DNA from: Blepharisma stoltei | Lineage: Eukaryota; Ciliophora; Heterotrichea; Heterotrichida; Blepharismidae | Assembly: GCA_914767885.1 (NCBI GenBank) | Contig: CAJZBQ010000010.1 | Span: 1 to 64,000 of the forward strand | DNA: 64,000 bases | Direction of reading: 5' to 3' | Part shown: positions 10,201 through 20,250 of the stretch, piece after piece | Layout of the letters: every line of letters starts with the position of its first letter | Position numbering within the stretch: the stretch's first letter is position 1 | Position numbers and translations under genes: made by a program | The notes under the pieces: model-generated | Database searches by the model: none | Told to the model about the DNA's origin: nothing | What the model saw: the letters and a program-made list of their open reading frames with translations, nothing else

Positions 10201-13200
10201 TGTATTTACAGCAATTAAGATATTGCAATACCAGCAAAAATATGGATCATTGGTTGGGATATAGATCACATATTCCATTTATAAAGAATTTTATTTTATT
10301 TATTATAGAAATATAAATATAAGTTTATATATATATGCATATCTGTTATTTGCAGTAACTGAAGACCAAATGTAATTGTCTAATGTAGGCAGCCGCTCAT
10401 AGAATTGGTCATCATATCCATAATCATAGCTTGCTAGAAGGACTGGGGTGCCAGTTGTAGGGACTAAGCTTATGACGATGTCGACATTGAGCACATTAAA
10501 GAAAGAATAATAAGCAACTGAGTTTTTCGCAAGTCTTCCTTGTTGGGGGATACCTGAATATAATCTGGTGACTGGAGTTATATGATTGTTTATTGTCAAT
10601 GTGAAAGAGCCTGAAATCACTCCTAAAACTCCAATTATATATGTGCCTCTCATAGTAAGCTTGTCGTGGAAAAAAGGGTTTTCTTTGCTAATAAGCAACG
10701 ATTCTCCTAACCAATTTTGTGAAGCCCAATCCCATCTATCGCGTGTTGGCTTCGCAGCTCTTCCCATTGAGACAAATAAATCAGGATCCCCATTACTGAG
10801 TGGAGTTACAGTAATTAAGAAATCAGTTTCATCTTTATCGCAATAATAGGAATAATACACATATTGGTTTTCGTCAGCATACCCATATGTCGGAACATTT
10901 TCATAAATAATCGTAATTTCTTCTTGCTGCACATTTAAGCTGTACATACAGGAATCACTAAAGCAGTAGACTCCTATAAGTGCTAAACAGTTTCCGCTAG
11001 GGCAAGCTATCAATAAATCTTCAGAGGAAATGTCAATTTCGTCAGTCATCACTGTAGATTGCGACCAATAGCTCGAATTTGTCCTTGAAGGAAGCTGCCA
11101 TTTGGTAATGTCATAGCCAGCCTTTATTACATCAAAAATGTTCATAAAGAGGTCAGGGTCACCTTGAAGAGGCTGAGAAGTTACTGATAATGGAAGAAAT
11201 GCATTGATAGTCACATAGTAATAGTCCTCTTGAGTCTTATTTACCTGGTGGATTTCTGGAGTTCCTATCATAAGAGGAGAAGGAAGATTCCTACGAGGAT
11301 GGACCTTAATTGTGTAAGTTGAAGCAGAAAACCCATAAACAGCAATATAAAGGTTACAATTAGTAGGACTGCCATGGGTATATTGGTCTGGAAGGGTTGG
11401 ACACTTAGGCTGGATGTCTGCCCATGTGATTGTCAGGACTTCGCTTCCGAAGTTGTTTGAACGGAATTCGTTGTCAGATTTAGAAGGTTGTGGTTTTTGA
11501 GGACTAGCAGTAATATAGAGATCTGGATCCCCAGATAAAGCTGTGACTGTAATAGTAATGTCTTCATGGTTATAAAAAACAGGGAATCTGTAATAGTCGT
11601 ATTTCTTTTCTTCAACTTGGCCATTGTATGGAATGTCTTCAGATAATATCACTACTCCTTCTCCGATTGAGTAAACAATTGAATAAGTAGCTGAGTCGTC
11701 AGAAAATTGCTCAGCAATGACTAAAACTAACTTCCCCCCCCGTGAGTGAACAAAAAAATTTTGTCACTCACGGAGGGGGGTTAATTTTTTGTTTTAAAAG
11801 ATTTATATATAAATTTTATAAAAAAATTTTTTTTTCAAAATTTAAAAAAAATCCTAATTTGCAGCAAATATTAAATTAATTTATAAATTTATGTTTTTAA
11901 AAAACAATTTGTTTAAAATTAAACAGAATTAGCTCTAGATTTCATTATAGGAATTATCATTAATATATCAAATTTTTTTTCCATAAAAAATTTTTCTATT
12001 AAAAAAATTTATATGTTCACTCACGGAGTGTGTTTTTGGCCAAAAAATAGTGATTTTTCTAATGGTTTGGTCACTCACGGAGGGGGGGGAGTAAGTAAGT
12101 TGTGGTCAACAGATAGGCTGGATCATTGGTTTCTATCGTAATAGTGTTAGTTATATCAGTAGAATTAGAGTCACTTCTCCAGTTATAGTAAAATATTTCT
12201 GTATTCCAATCTAGGCTTGCAAGAGAGTTTGCAGCGTAAATTGAGTATTTTCCTGTGATTGGCGTAAGGGTAATTCTGAAAGGCTGCTTGGTTTCAGCTG
12301 TATAATGAGCTGTGAAGTAATAAATTCGGTAGTCTCCATCAGTTACATTATATACAGTATCTTTTTGAGGATGGCCAGGGTAGAGCTGGATTGTGGTGTT
12401 TTTTATTGGAAGCGTTTCTTTACTCCAGCTTCCCCTTCATGGAGAAAATATTTGGAAAATTCTATTTTTTTTGGCCAAAACCCCATAGCAATCAACAATT
12501 TTTCTAGTATTAAATTTTTTTATAAAAGCATATATTGAGTGTAATTAATAATTATTATAATAAAAATCTCTAGTTAAATCTGTTTACTTAAAATAGTTTG
12601 CATTTTAAAAAATAAATTTCGCATATTATATTAATTTTCGTATTTCAAAAAAAAATTAACCCCCTCTTATCAAACAAATTTTTTGTTCGCTCGCGGATGA
12701 GGATTTAGCAACAATGGAAAATGTGGTTGTAGATGCAGAATACACAGCTACATGATAAGATCCTATTAAGTCTTGTTTGCCGTCTTCACCTCTGACATAT
12801 GAGACAGAATCAATTTCAGTTGCAGCTTTATTTGATGACTTCTCAAAGAAAGTAATATTTGGCTTACCAATACTAGACACATATAAATCAGGATTCCCTA
12901 TTATTGGGGTCAGTGAAAAATCAACCTGAGTCGCTGTAATATTAAAAACATCATACACAAAATATTTATATCCCGACCCTTGTATACTCCCCGACGTAGG
13001 CCTTCCATCTTGAAGTCTCAGCTCTGAACTAAGATCAAGTAAGGCAACTACTGTAAAATAGCTAGTCTGGACACTAGCCCCTGCGACCCCAATAATATAC
13101 TTACACGTCTGTGCCTTGTTGCATTTGTTTGACCTATGAGCAATATTAATAGTATCACTTCCGGTCGAATGGTTTGAATAGTGAATATCCAGTCCTGGAT

Positions 13201-14578
13201 TAGTAATATCTTCTTTCTTAAAAACGCACTCGTAAATATCACCACTTGTACAAAGCTTTGCATACAAATCAGGATTTCCTTCTAGCGCTGTGACCTGTAC
13301 AGTAATGTTGTAGTTTACGTTAATTTGAAGCTCAAAGTAGAATAAATCTACATCAAGGTAATTCACATACCCAGTCTTGGGGCTTGCCATGAAAAACGTT
13401 GTGAATAGATTATGCATTTTTCTAGTAAAAATACGTTAATTTTTTCATAGGTTTTTTATAAAAAATTCCTATGACTTTTAGGAAAAAAAATTTGCTTTAG
13501 TTTTTTTTTATTACCCAGTCTCTGGGACTCCAGCTGTCAAAGGAGTAAAGCTGTTTTGATTGATAGACACAGTCAATGAATAGGTAGAATCCATAAACCC
13601 ACATATAGAAATATAATAAAATCCAGTTGGGCTTCCTAAAGACTGTCTCATTTCTTTGTCTATAATAAGTGTATCATTCCCATACTTTCTCGCTGCAAAA
13701 TCGAACTCAGTTATAGAAGGAACCTTTCCAGCACTTACATATATATCGGCATCGCCTGAGAATGGGGTCAAGTTAATAACTAAAGTCTCATTTGGATCAT
13801 CCACTGCGATAAAATATGCGTTACATTGTCCACCTCCTACAGTTCCTCTAACAGGCACTGACGCTTGCAAAGATTGGATGTTGTTGCTTGGAGTAGTCGC
13901 TGTTATGGTATATTGGGTATCAGTAAGCGCCACAATGACTGCTCTATATGTTTCGTCATTTTTAAGACTTTCAGTATAAAAATCTTGACCTGAATGCCAG
14001 TTGTGCTCGATTGGCAAAGTATTGTCTGCGGTCGGAACAGTATCCCCTTTGTTTACAAAAAGCTGAAATTCCCCAAAAGTCGCTGAGGCCGCAATTTCTA
14101 GGAAATTCCAATTGTTTTCTGTCACAATTTTATATACGGCTTGTCGGCCTGCTGTGAGATTTCCGGATATTGGCATCCCTGAAATCAGAATAATTTCGTT
14201 TGTATAGGCCACTGTAAGAGCATATCTGCAATAAGTATAGCATGAAACCAGAATAAAGTAATCTGTGTCATTCTTTAGCTCTGAAGGGGAGATCAAAATT
14301 GAGCCTATTCCAAATGCAACGCTAGCCCAGTTAAAATTAGTTACAGTTGGAATTTCGCCTACTTTTACGTACATATCTGGGTCTGACCAATCTGAAAATG
14401 TTGTAAGGGAGATTGCGAGATCTTCCTCTGGGATGAGACTAGAAATATGGAACTTGTATACTTTGGTGCCACCAGCTATATTCGTAACATTGTTTGTCAC
14501 AGTTCTCCCATCTTCGATGTCTATTGCATTCTGAGCAGAAGAAAGGCTGAAGACTGCAATCAGCCATAATGGAAACAT
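7202..14578 (-). CDS. Large secreted/membrane protein with PPC-like beta repeats, seven insertions
   Basis: After removal of seven segments the frame runs without a stop for 1733 residues. A signal peptide (MFPLWLIAVFSLSSAQN) is followed by about ten repeats of roughly 130-150 residues with the pattern [hydrophobic]xVTxLxGxPDLYV...W...Y..GVxxxxxSxYTI (for example ITVTALSGDPDLYIT and VDFSLTPIIGNPDLYVSS). This resembles the bacterial pre-peptidase C-terminal (PPC) domain, here in a many-copy extracellular array. Near the end is a single TM helix (IIFWGAALILLGSVFTAIYFY) with a basic stop-transfer, and a cytoplasmic tail ending ALSTRNRQYSPLVQES. Likely a type I surface protein; ligand unknown. 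Insertions: 7243-7584, 8376-8959, 9092-9478, 10271-10339, 11728-12091, 12421-12705, 13368-13511. The exact 3n total of the remaining codons supports the junctions. Confidence 0.85.
7243..7584. mobile_element. IES/MITE with AGGACCCCCCCCTCATTTGTCC ends, 342 bp
   Basis: Inverted ends TAAGGACCCCCCCCTCATTT and its complement lie at 7243 and 7586, with subterminal repeats of TTTGTCCAATTTTCTAGT in both arms, so the whole element is a loose palindrome. Excision at TA restores ...SIEVSALSTRNRQYSPLVQES and the stop at 7202. A different terminal sequence from the CTCCCC family but the same G/C-run architecture. Confidence 0.88.
8376..8959 (-). mobile_element. SINE-like retroposon in the PPC gene, 584 bp
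   Basis: GC-rich block within AT-rich coding DNA. Flanks carry an imperfect direct repeat GATTACATA / GATCACATA. Excision at the TA inside that repeat restores LDVYVIPCEGKLKLEISSN. The right end GTTGCCATTTTTATGTA matches the GCCATTTTAAT-type ends of the other retroposon copies, which puts the 5' end on the right. Confidence 0.75.
9092..9478 (-). mobile_element. SINE-like retroposon in the PPC gene, 387 bp
   Basis: Bounded by the direct repeat AGCAAAATAGG (9081-9091 and 9468-9478). The right end GCCATTTTATTATTAAT matches the family. Removal with one repeat copy restores GQFDLFCSSSMEMVTLKVGTD in frame. Confidence 0.8.
10271..10339. other. Short TA-bounded IES, 69 bp
   Basis: Almost pure A/T. 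Excision between TA at 10271 and TA at 10340 joins SSVTANNRY-VIYIPTNDPYF in the PPC gene and removes in-frame TAA codons. Confidence 0.82.
11728..12091. mobile_element. CTCCCC-type MITE (IES), 364 bp
   Basis: Ends CTTCCCCCCCCGTGAGTGAA and CACTCACGGAGGGGGGGGAG, flanked by TAA on both sides. Each half carries a second, internal copy of the GTGAGTGAACAAAA motif. Removal leaving one TAA restores TTTYLVLVIAEQFSDDSATY in the PPC gene. Confidence 0.9.
12421..12705. mobile_element. CTCCCC-type MITE (IES), degenerate, 285 bp
   Basis: Flanked by TTA on both sides. Degenerate ends: CTCCAGCTTCCCCTTCATGG on the left, TTCGCTCGCGGATGAGGATT on the right. Removal restores TTFSIVAKETLPIKNTTIQL in the PPC gene. 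Confidence 0.85.
13368..13511. other. IES with 10-bp flanking repeat, 144 bp
   Basis: The perfect direct repeat TACCCAGTCT lies at 13368-13377 and 13512-13521. Excision at the TA restores TAGVPETGYVNYLDVDLFYF. The interior is AT-rich with a hairpin (CATAGGTTTTTTATAAAAAATTCCTATG region, 13446-13474). Confidence 0.85.
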
Positions 14579-14729
14579 TATTATTATTCACCTAATGGTT
14601 GCTATGTTTTTATATCATATGGATTGTCTATATTTCTTTGTATACCCTTTATAGGGAATTTTACGATTTTTTAAATGTCAATTTTTATAAGCGTCATATT
14701 TAAAGATTAAGAAATTTTGAGAAATAAGT

Positions 14730-15284
14730 TTAATAGCCAATTACTTGAATTCCTGACCCGCCAACCTTGCCTAGACAAGTTCCAAGGTAAAACCCGAAAT
14801 CCTTCCATCTTTTGGCTTCAAAGAATTTCATAGCTTGGTCTAGATACCAGTGAATTTCTCTTTCATTGACTTTAAGGCTTTTATTTTCAGCAAAACTAAA
14901 GGTAAGAGGGTTTTGGAATACATTTAAAGAGTGATACACCCTTGATAAGTCTCTTTCTACAGGGTTGCAATCAAGGAATCTTGGGAATTGATTTAAGGCT
15001 GCAGCAAGGTATTTAAGGGTTTGGGTTGCAGATTCTGCAGTAGAAAGTTTATAGCTAGATATAGCCAAGGAGAAATTTTCTGAAATTTTGTCGGTCCCTG
15101 ATATGCAATCTTTGATTTCAGGGTATTGAGCTTCTGTTGGAAGGCCTTCAAGTAAACCTGAAATTATTTGATGGACTTCAAGGTCATTTGGACTTGTGGA
15201 TTCAGCTCTGACTCTTCTAGCTGAGAAGCCTGAGTTGAAATCTAGGACAGCTCCAATCAAAAATGCGAGAAAGAGTGCTCTCAT
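14730..15284 (-). CDS. Small secreted protein of unknown function
   Basis: 184 residues with a clear signal peptide (MRALFLAFLIGAVLDFNSGFS). The mature part is mostly predicted helical, with three or four cysteines (EIKDCISG, RFLDCNPVER, LGTCLGKV) and a glycine-rich end GKVGGSGIQVIGY. No domain recognised. No TGA and no insertion in the frame. Lies 150 bp upstream of the PPC gene on the same strand; both products are exported, but nothing else links them. Frames of this kind are common in ciliate genomes as small lineage-specific secreted families (inference). Confidence 0.72.
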   Translation of the reverse strand: MRALFLAFLIGAVLDFNSGFSARRVRAESTSPNDLEVHQIISGLLEGLPTEAQYPEIKDCISGTDKISENFSLAISSYKLSTAESATQTLKYLAAALNQFPRFLDCNPVERDLSRVYHSLNVFQNPLTFSFAENKSLKVNEREIHWYLDQAMKFFEAKRWKDFGFYLGTCLGKVGGSGIQVIGY

Positions 15285-15361
15285 TTTATTATTTCACCAC
15301 AAATATGAGTTTTTATTAAGAGTGAGAAGTTTTTAGGTTTAAAAGAATTTAATTAAGATAA

Positions 15362-16540
15362 TTAAGAAAATGCTTGTAGACCTGTAATTCCTTTTCCAAT
15401 GATAAGTGAATGTATATCTGCGGTTCCCTCATAAGTATTAACTGCTTCTAGATTCATAGCATGCCTCAAAACATCGTACTCATCCACAATTCCATTCCCT
15501 CCCAACATATCTCTAGCTTCTCTAGCAATCTGTAACGACTTTTGGCACGCATTTCTTTTTAAAATCGAGACCATTTGAGGAGTTATTTTGCCTTCATCCT
15601 TTAATTTAGACACATGATACGCAGCTAATAATCCTAGAGATATTTCGGTAGCCATATCAGCTAGTTTTTTCTGGATTAATTGGGTTTGTGCCAAAGGTCT
15701 CCCAAATTGTTTTCGTTCTAATGTATAATTTCTAGCAATTTTATAGCAAGCTTCAGCAGCTCCAAATGATGACCAAGCGATCCCAAACCTAGCTTCCCCA
15801 AGACATGATAAAGGCCCTTTCATCCCTCTTACTTGCAGCATATTTTCTTCATCTAGCTCTACGTCATGAAAGCTGACGATACCTGTTGAGCTTGCTCGTA
15901 AAGAAAGCTTTCCTTGGATTTTTGTTACTGAAAGTCCCGGGGTATCTTTTTCTAGCGCAAAACCTATGACGTCTCCAGTTTGGTCTTTCGCCCAGACTAC
16001 AAAAACATCAGCAATAGGAGAGTTTGAGATTCATATTTTAGAGCCGTTTAGAACATATTTTGAGCCCTTTTTTTGAGCTCTTGTTTCCATGGCCTCAGGG
16101 TTAGACCCATGGTTTGCCTCCGTTAAGCAAAAGCAGCCAACATAATCCCCAGACTCCAACTTAGGGACATATTTTTCTTTAATGGAATTTTTAGCATAAC
16201 TCCTTAATGGGAATAACACAAGTCCATTTTGGACACTTAAAGAAGTTCTGTAGCCACTGTCTACAGCGTCTAGTTCTTTATTAATAAGTCCATAAGCAAC
16301 ATTGCCAATGGGTTCATCATGGAAGTATCCTTGTTCGCCAAGGAGTTTAATTATATCTCTCTCCCCAGATTCAGTTCTAAAATCTTGCAAGATTTTAGGC
16401 TTTAGTTTTTGCTGAGCAAAATGTCGGGCGCTATCTCTTATTAATTTTTCTTCTTCTGTTAATAAGCTTTCAAGATTTAAAGGATCTTCCCATGAAAAGG
16501 ATATGCTTCTTTGAGCTACTCTTCTTATCGAACGAATCAT
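15362..16540 (-). CDS. GCDH: Glutaryl-CoA dehydrogenase (mitochondrial acyl-CoA dehydrogenase)
   Basis: 392 residues. The Arg/Ser-rich start [16 protein letters not shown] fits a mitochondrial presequence. Core motifs: [40 protein letters not shown] (Trp by TGA at 16029-16031), [58 protein letters not shown], and the catalytic glutamate in [26 protein letters not shown] with the downstream HSLI(I/L)GKxITG is diagnostic for GCDH among acyl-CoA dehydrogenases. The enzyme converts glutaryl-CoA to crotonyl-CoA in lysine/tryptophan breakdown using FAD. Full length for the family and uninterrupted by IESs. Its 5' region appears duplicated upstream (16885-17115). Confidence 0.93.
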
Positions 16541-16884
16541 GGCTGGATTAAAATTTTACATAAAATATGGACAGTTTAAAACAATGATGGGAATTTAATG
16601 TTAAATTTTATTTAAGGTAACAAATCTTTGGCTGAAGATTAAAACCAAAAACTAGGAAATAAACGAAAAATTAAAATTTTTTAAGATTAATAGTTCGGGA
16701 AGGACTATCCCTATTAAAGTTTTAAGTATTGGAAACTGTTTTAATTAAACAAAAAATTAATTGCTATTCACCTTCACTTTAATTATGTGAAATTCTTTTT
16801 AACTAAAGTTCTAGTTTGCTATGATTTAAACTTGGTATTTTCGCTTTTATATTTTCATAAGAAAACTGCATGTTATTTGATTAT

Positions 16885-17115
16885 AAGATTGAATAAATAT
16901 TTCTTTGAGCTGCTCTTCATATCGAACACATTCTAGCAGGAATGAAAAAATTTTACAACAAGGACAGCTTAAACAATAATACAATAATTCTTTGGTTGGA
17001 GGTTTAAACAAAAAGGATAAAAGAAAATAAATTATTTATAATTATGAGGGCTTGGGACGTACATAAAGCTTGGAAAGAGTGTAATCCCAACTAAATCTAA
17101 AACTAAGAATGCTAT
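16885..17115 (-). repeat. Degenerate duplicate of the GCDH 5' end and upstream region
   Basis: 16890-17110 resembles 16500-16740: TTCTTTGAGCTGCTCTTCAT..TCGAACA..ATTCTAGCAGG..AAAAATTTTAC parallels the start-codon region of GCDH, and CTTTGG..GAGG/AAG..TTAAA and GGGA..AATCCC..CTA motifs follow in the same order. The ATG is lost (CATTCTAGC in place of CATGGCTGG on the plus strand). Looks like a decayed tandem duplication of the promoter and first codons. Confidence 0.5.
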
Positions 17116-17545
17116 TTTTTATCAAGCAAATAAATTTACGAAAGCACTCAACTAGTATGATCAAATTTTTCTAATTAAAGAATTTCTTAAATCTCCAGAA
17201 ATTGATCAATTAAAACATCACTAATATCAGGTTGAAAATTAATGCTACTGTGATCTTTTTCGTTTATAATTCCTATTTACTTTTTTCCAATTATGGTTCA
17301 GCTTTTCTTTGCTTATCTTGGAGATGTATTCCTGTAGAAAATGCTAAATTTCTCATTTATATCCCTGCTAGAAATGCTAATAATATCTCGATACTGTTTT
17401 TGAAAGGCTTGATTCATATCTTAACTTTTTTGCTAATTTTTTAATTGTGATTATCTCTTTTATGCCTCTATTTATTATCCTCTTTTAATTTTTTAGCTTC
17501 TTCTTTATTTTTCTTATATTTATATTTATTCAAATCCTTCTCTTA

Positions 17546-18267
17546 CTCCCAGATCTGTGAGTGAACAAAAATAGTTTGTTACTCATAGAGGATTAATTTT
17601 TTTAAATTTAATATAGAATTTTATAGTTCGAAATTTAAAAAAAATTCCAAATTCACAAGAAATGGAAAGCAAAAATTAGTTTAATTTGTAAAGTTTATAT
17701 TTTAAAATGCAAATGGTTTAAATTTCAACAGGCTTAGCTTTATCTCATTATAATAATTATCACTTATATATCAAAATATTTTTTCTTAAAAAATTTTTTG
17801 TTCTCCCGCTGAGGCTGAGTTTCGGTCAAAATGCATATTTTTCTAACTCCCCCCTCCGTGAGTGTGAACAAAACCATTACTCCCCCCCCCCTCCGTGAGT
17901 GAACAAAACCATTAGAAAAATCGCTATTTTTTGCCCAAAAAACCCACCTCCGTGAGTGAACAAAAATTTTTTATGGAAAAAAAAATTGATATATAAATGA
18001 TAATTAGTATAATGAAATCTAGAGCTAATTCTGTTTAATTTTAAACGAATTGCGTTTTAAAACATAAATTTTATAAATTAAATTAATATTTGCTTTCCAA
18101 TTTTTTGCGAATCAGGATTTTTTTAAATTTCGAAAAAAAATATTTTTTATAATTTTTATATATAAATTTTTTTAAAAAAAAAAATTACCCCCCTCCGTGA
18201 GTGAACACAAAATTTTTTTGTTCACTCATGAAGGGGGGGGAGTAATGATTTTTTTCTCACACAGAGG
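17546..18267. mobile_element. Nested cluster of CTCCCC-type MITEs
   Basis: An outer copy starts at 17546 (TTA|CTCCCAGATCTGTGAGTG) and its right arm ends at 18267 (GGGGAG|TTAG). An inner copy in inverse orientation occupies about 17881-18241 (TTA|CTCCCCCCCCCCTCCG ... GGGGGAG|TAA). A further short terminal fragment CTCCCCCCTCCGTGAGTGTG lies at 17856. Intergenic, so removal cannot be checked against a protein. Confidence 0.7.
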
Positions 18268-18370
18268 GGAGTTAGTATTTGGTAAAACCTGGCTGAGTCT
18301 ACCTGGCTTACGGCTCTAGTGTTTTGGAATGATAAAAATTATTACTTCAAAAACCTAGGTAATTTACTGT

Positions 18371-18463
18371 GGTAGAGCCAAGTGGAGTCAGGTAGAGCTA
18401 AGTGGAGCCAGGTAGAGCCAGGCAGAGTCAGGTAGAGCAGGTAGAGCAGGTAGAGCCAGGCAG
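18371..18463. repeat. Minisatellite, GGTAGAGCCA-type units
   Basis: About nine imperfect 10-bp units (GGTAGAGCCA, AGTGGAGTCA, GGTAGAGCAG and similar). A related CTGGCTGAGTCTACCTGGCT piece in the opposite sense lies at 18288-18307. GC-richer than the surroundings; no gene. Confidence 0.8.
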
Positions 18464-18843
18464 GTTTGGCCAAGCATGTAGCTTCTTCTTTAAACTCTTC
18501 CCTTATCTGGATTACTCGAAAAATATTGTGATTCTATTCCCTAACTCTCTTGAATTGACACTGAAAGCATTAACAGCCTTTTAAAATGAAATTAATCAGA
18601 TGGTTCAACCATGATTATATTAATTTTTGTTTTCAAGCAATTTTGCGTTTTCATGTAAGAAGATATAAGAAAAAGTTGCTATCATTTGGAAACAGTAAGT
18701 AATTATATTTCAAATATAATATGCATAATTGCCACACTTTTCGATACTCCCAAATTTTCTCTGTCTATTTTTATTATTGATCTCATTGAATATGGGTGCA
18801 TTTTATTTCTTATTGCACAATCAAGACCATTTCATTATAATAA

Positions 18844-19451
18844 ATGGAATCTAGAAGGCTTCAGAAAGAGTTCGAAGAGCTTTTCAAGCTGAGCGCTCCA
18901 GGCACCCAGAGCATTGTATCAGCTCACATGGTTGGTAATGATATGCATCATTTAAAAGGAATAATCAAAGGACCAGTAAGATTTTATATCAGTAGCCAGA
19001 CACACCTTATAGTGGCGGAACCTTTATCGTAGACATCACCATTCCTCCAGATTATCCTTACAAGCCACCAAAAATGAAGTTCGATACCAAAATTTGGCAT
19101 CCAAACATTTCATCTCAGACTGGAGCTATCTGTTTAGACATCCTTAAGGATGAATGAAGCCCTGCCTTGACCATCAGAACTGCCCTACTCAGTTTACAAG
19201 CTTTATTGTGCGCTCCAGAGCCTGACGACCCTCAAGATGCTGTTGTTGCAAGCCAATATAAAAACCATCCTCAAGAATGGGCAAGAACAGCAAGACAATG
19301 GACCCAAGAATACGCCAAGGATATTGAACAGGTCCATAGGGAACAGATTCAAAGACTAATGGAAATGGGATTCGAAGAAGAAGTGGTAAGAAAAGCTTTA
19401 GAAAGTGCAGGATGGGATGAAGAAGCTGTCGTGAATTCTTTATTAGGCTAA
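18844..19451 (+). CDS. UBE2K-like ubiquitin-conjugating enzyme with C-terminal UBA domain
   Basis: 195 residues after removing an intron at 18976-18995 (GTAAG...CAGTAG, 20 nt, longer than the usual 15-16). It joins [24 protein letters not shown]. The UBC fold shows [10 protein letters not shown], the HPN motif (KIWHPNISS), the active-site cysteine in [19 protein letters not shown] (Trp by TGA), and [18 protein letters not shown]. Then comes a UBA domain ([19 protein letters not shown]...[12 protein letters not shown]). The E2-UBA architecture and motif spacing match UBE2K/Ubc1, which builds K48-linked chains. Catalytic residues present. It begins within 4 kb of several MITEs but has none inside. 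Confidence 0.92.
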
Positions 19452-19533
19452 TAAATAATTTATTATCTAAAACTGCTTATGGAATTCACGTCAGTTATAA
19501 AGAGAATTTTCATAATTTTTTAAACATTTTACA

Positions 19534-20193
19534 ATGAATGACCAAGAGATTATGGCCCTTCCTCCTGAGGAGAGGCTAAAACTGTATGTGGAGCAGCTTC
19601 AAGAATCCCGCAGAAAACACCAGCAGGAAAAAGAAGAAGCCAAAGCTAAGAAAATTGAAGAAAAAAAGCGTGAGAAATTCTTAAAAAAGCAAAAGGAGGA
19701 CAAGTTCACGATAAATCCAAAGTCAAGGCCTGTTTTTAAGCTCGGAGAGCGATGTACCCCAGAAGCATTTGACAATAAAACTGCGACTTATTTACCTAGA
19801 TCTGATTTGACTGCAACTGAGCTTTATCATACAGCTCATTTTATTCCAAGGTCTTATAAATATCCTGAAGTCCCATTCAGATTGACATGCAACAATGGTG
19901 ACGAGTTCGGACACCCGAAATCAAGCTTACTTACTAATTCAGGGAAACAGTTGGTTCAGACTAATATTGCGAAGTTTGAAAAAGAAGTTGAACATCGTCG
20001 TGAAGAAGAAATGAAACCAAAAATAGTTCATTTTGGACCAAGATGGGAGCCAAGTAAAACTCATGGAGGCAGTTTTAGCGTTCCCCCAACAGATGATTAT
20101 CATCTTTATGCCCAAAACATAAAGCCTAAATATTTTCAAAGCAAGCCAATGCTCCGAACATCTCGATACGGTGGTCTTTTTTCATATCCTTAA
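19534..20193 (+). CDS. Conserved-looking coiled-coil protein, function unknown
   Basis: 219 residues, uninterrupted, no TGA. Residues 10-60 form a highly charged helix (RRKHQQEKEEAKAKKIEEKK). The rest is proline/aromatic-rich with SRPVFKLGERCTPEAF, YLPRSDLTATELYHTAHFIP, PFRLTCNNGDEFGHP, IVHFGPRWEPSKTHGG and LRTSRYGGLFSYP. The repeated aromatic-Pro motifs recall microtubule inner proteins and other axonemal proteins, but I do not recognise a family; that is only a suggestion. Starts 82 bp after the E2 gene on the same strand. Confidence 0.75.
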   Translation: MNDQEIMALPPEERLKLYVEQLQESRRKHQQEKEEAKAKKIEEKKREKFLKKQKEDKFTINPKSRPVFKLGERCTPEAFDNKTATYLPRSDLTATELYHTAHFIPRSYKYPEVPFRLTCNNGDEFGHPKSSLLTNSGKQLVQTNIAKFEKEVEHRREEEMKPKIVHFGPRWEPSKTHGGSFSVPPTDDYHLYAQNIKPKYFQSKPMLRTSRYGGLFSYP

Positions 20194-20250
20194 CAATTCT
20201 AATACTCAAAATCTATTATTAAAGCTAATTAGTTCAGAAATCGGTTAATT

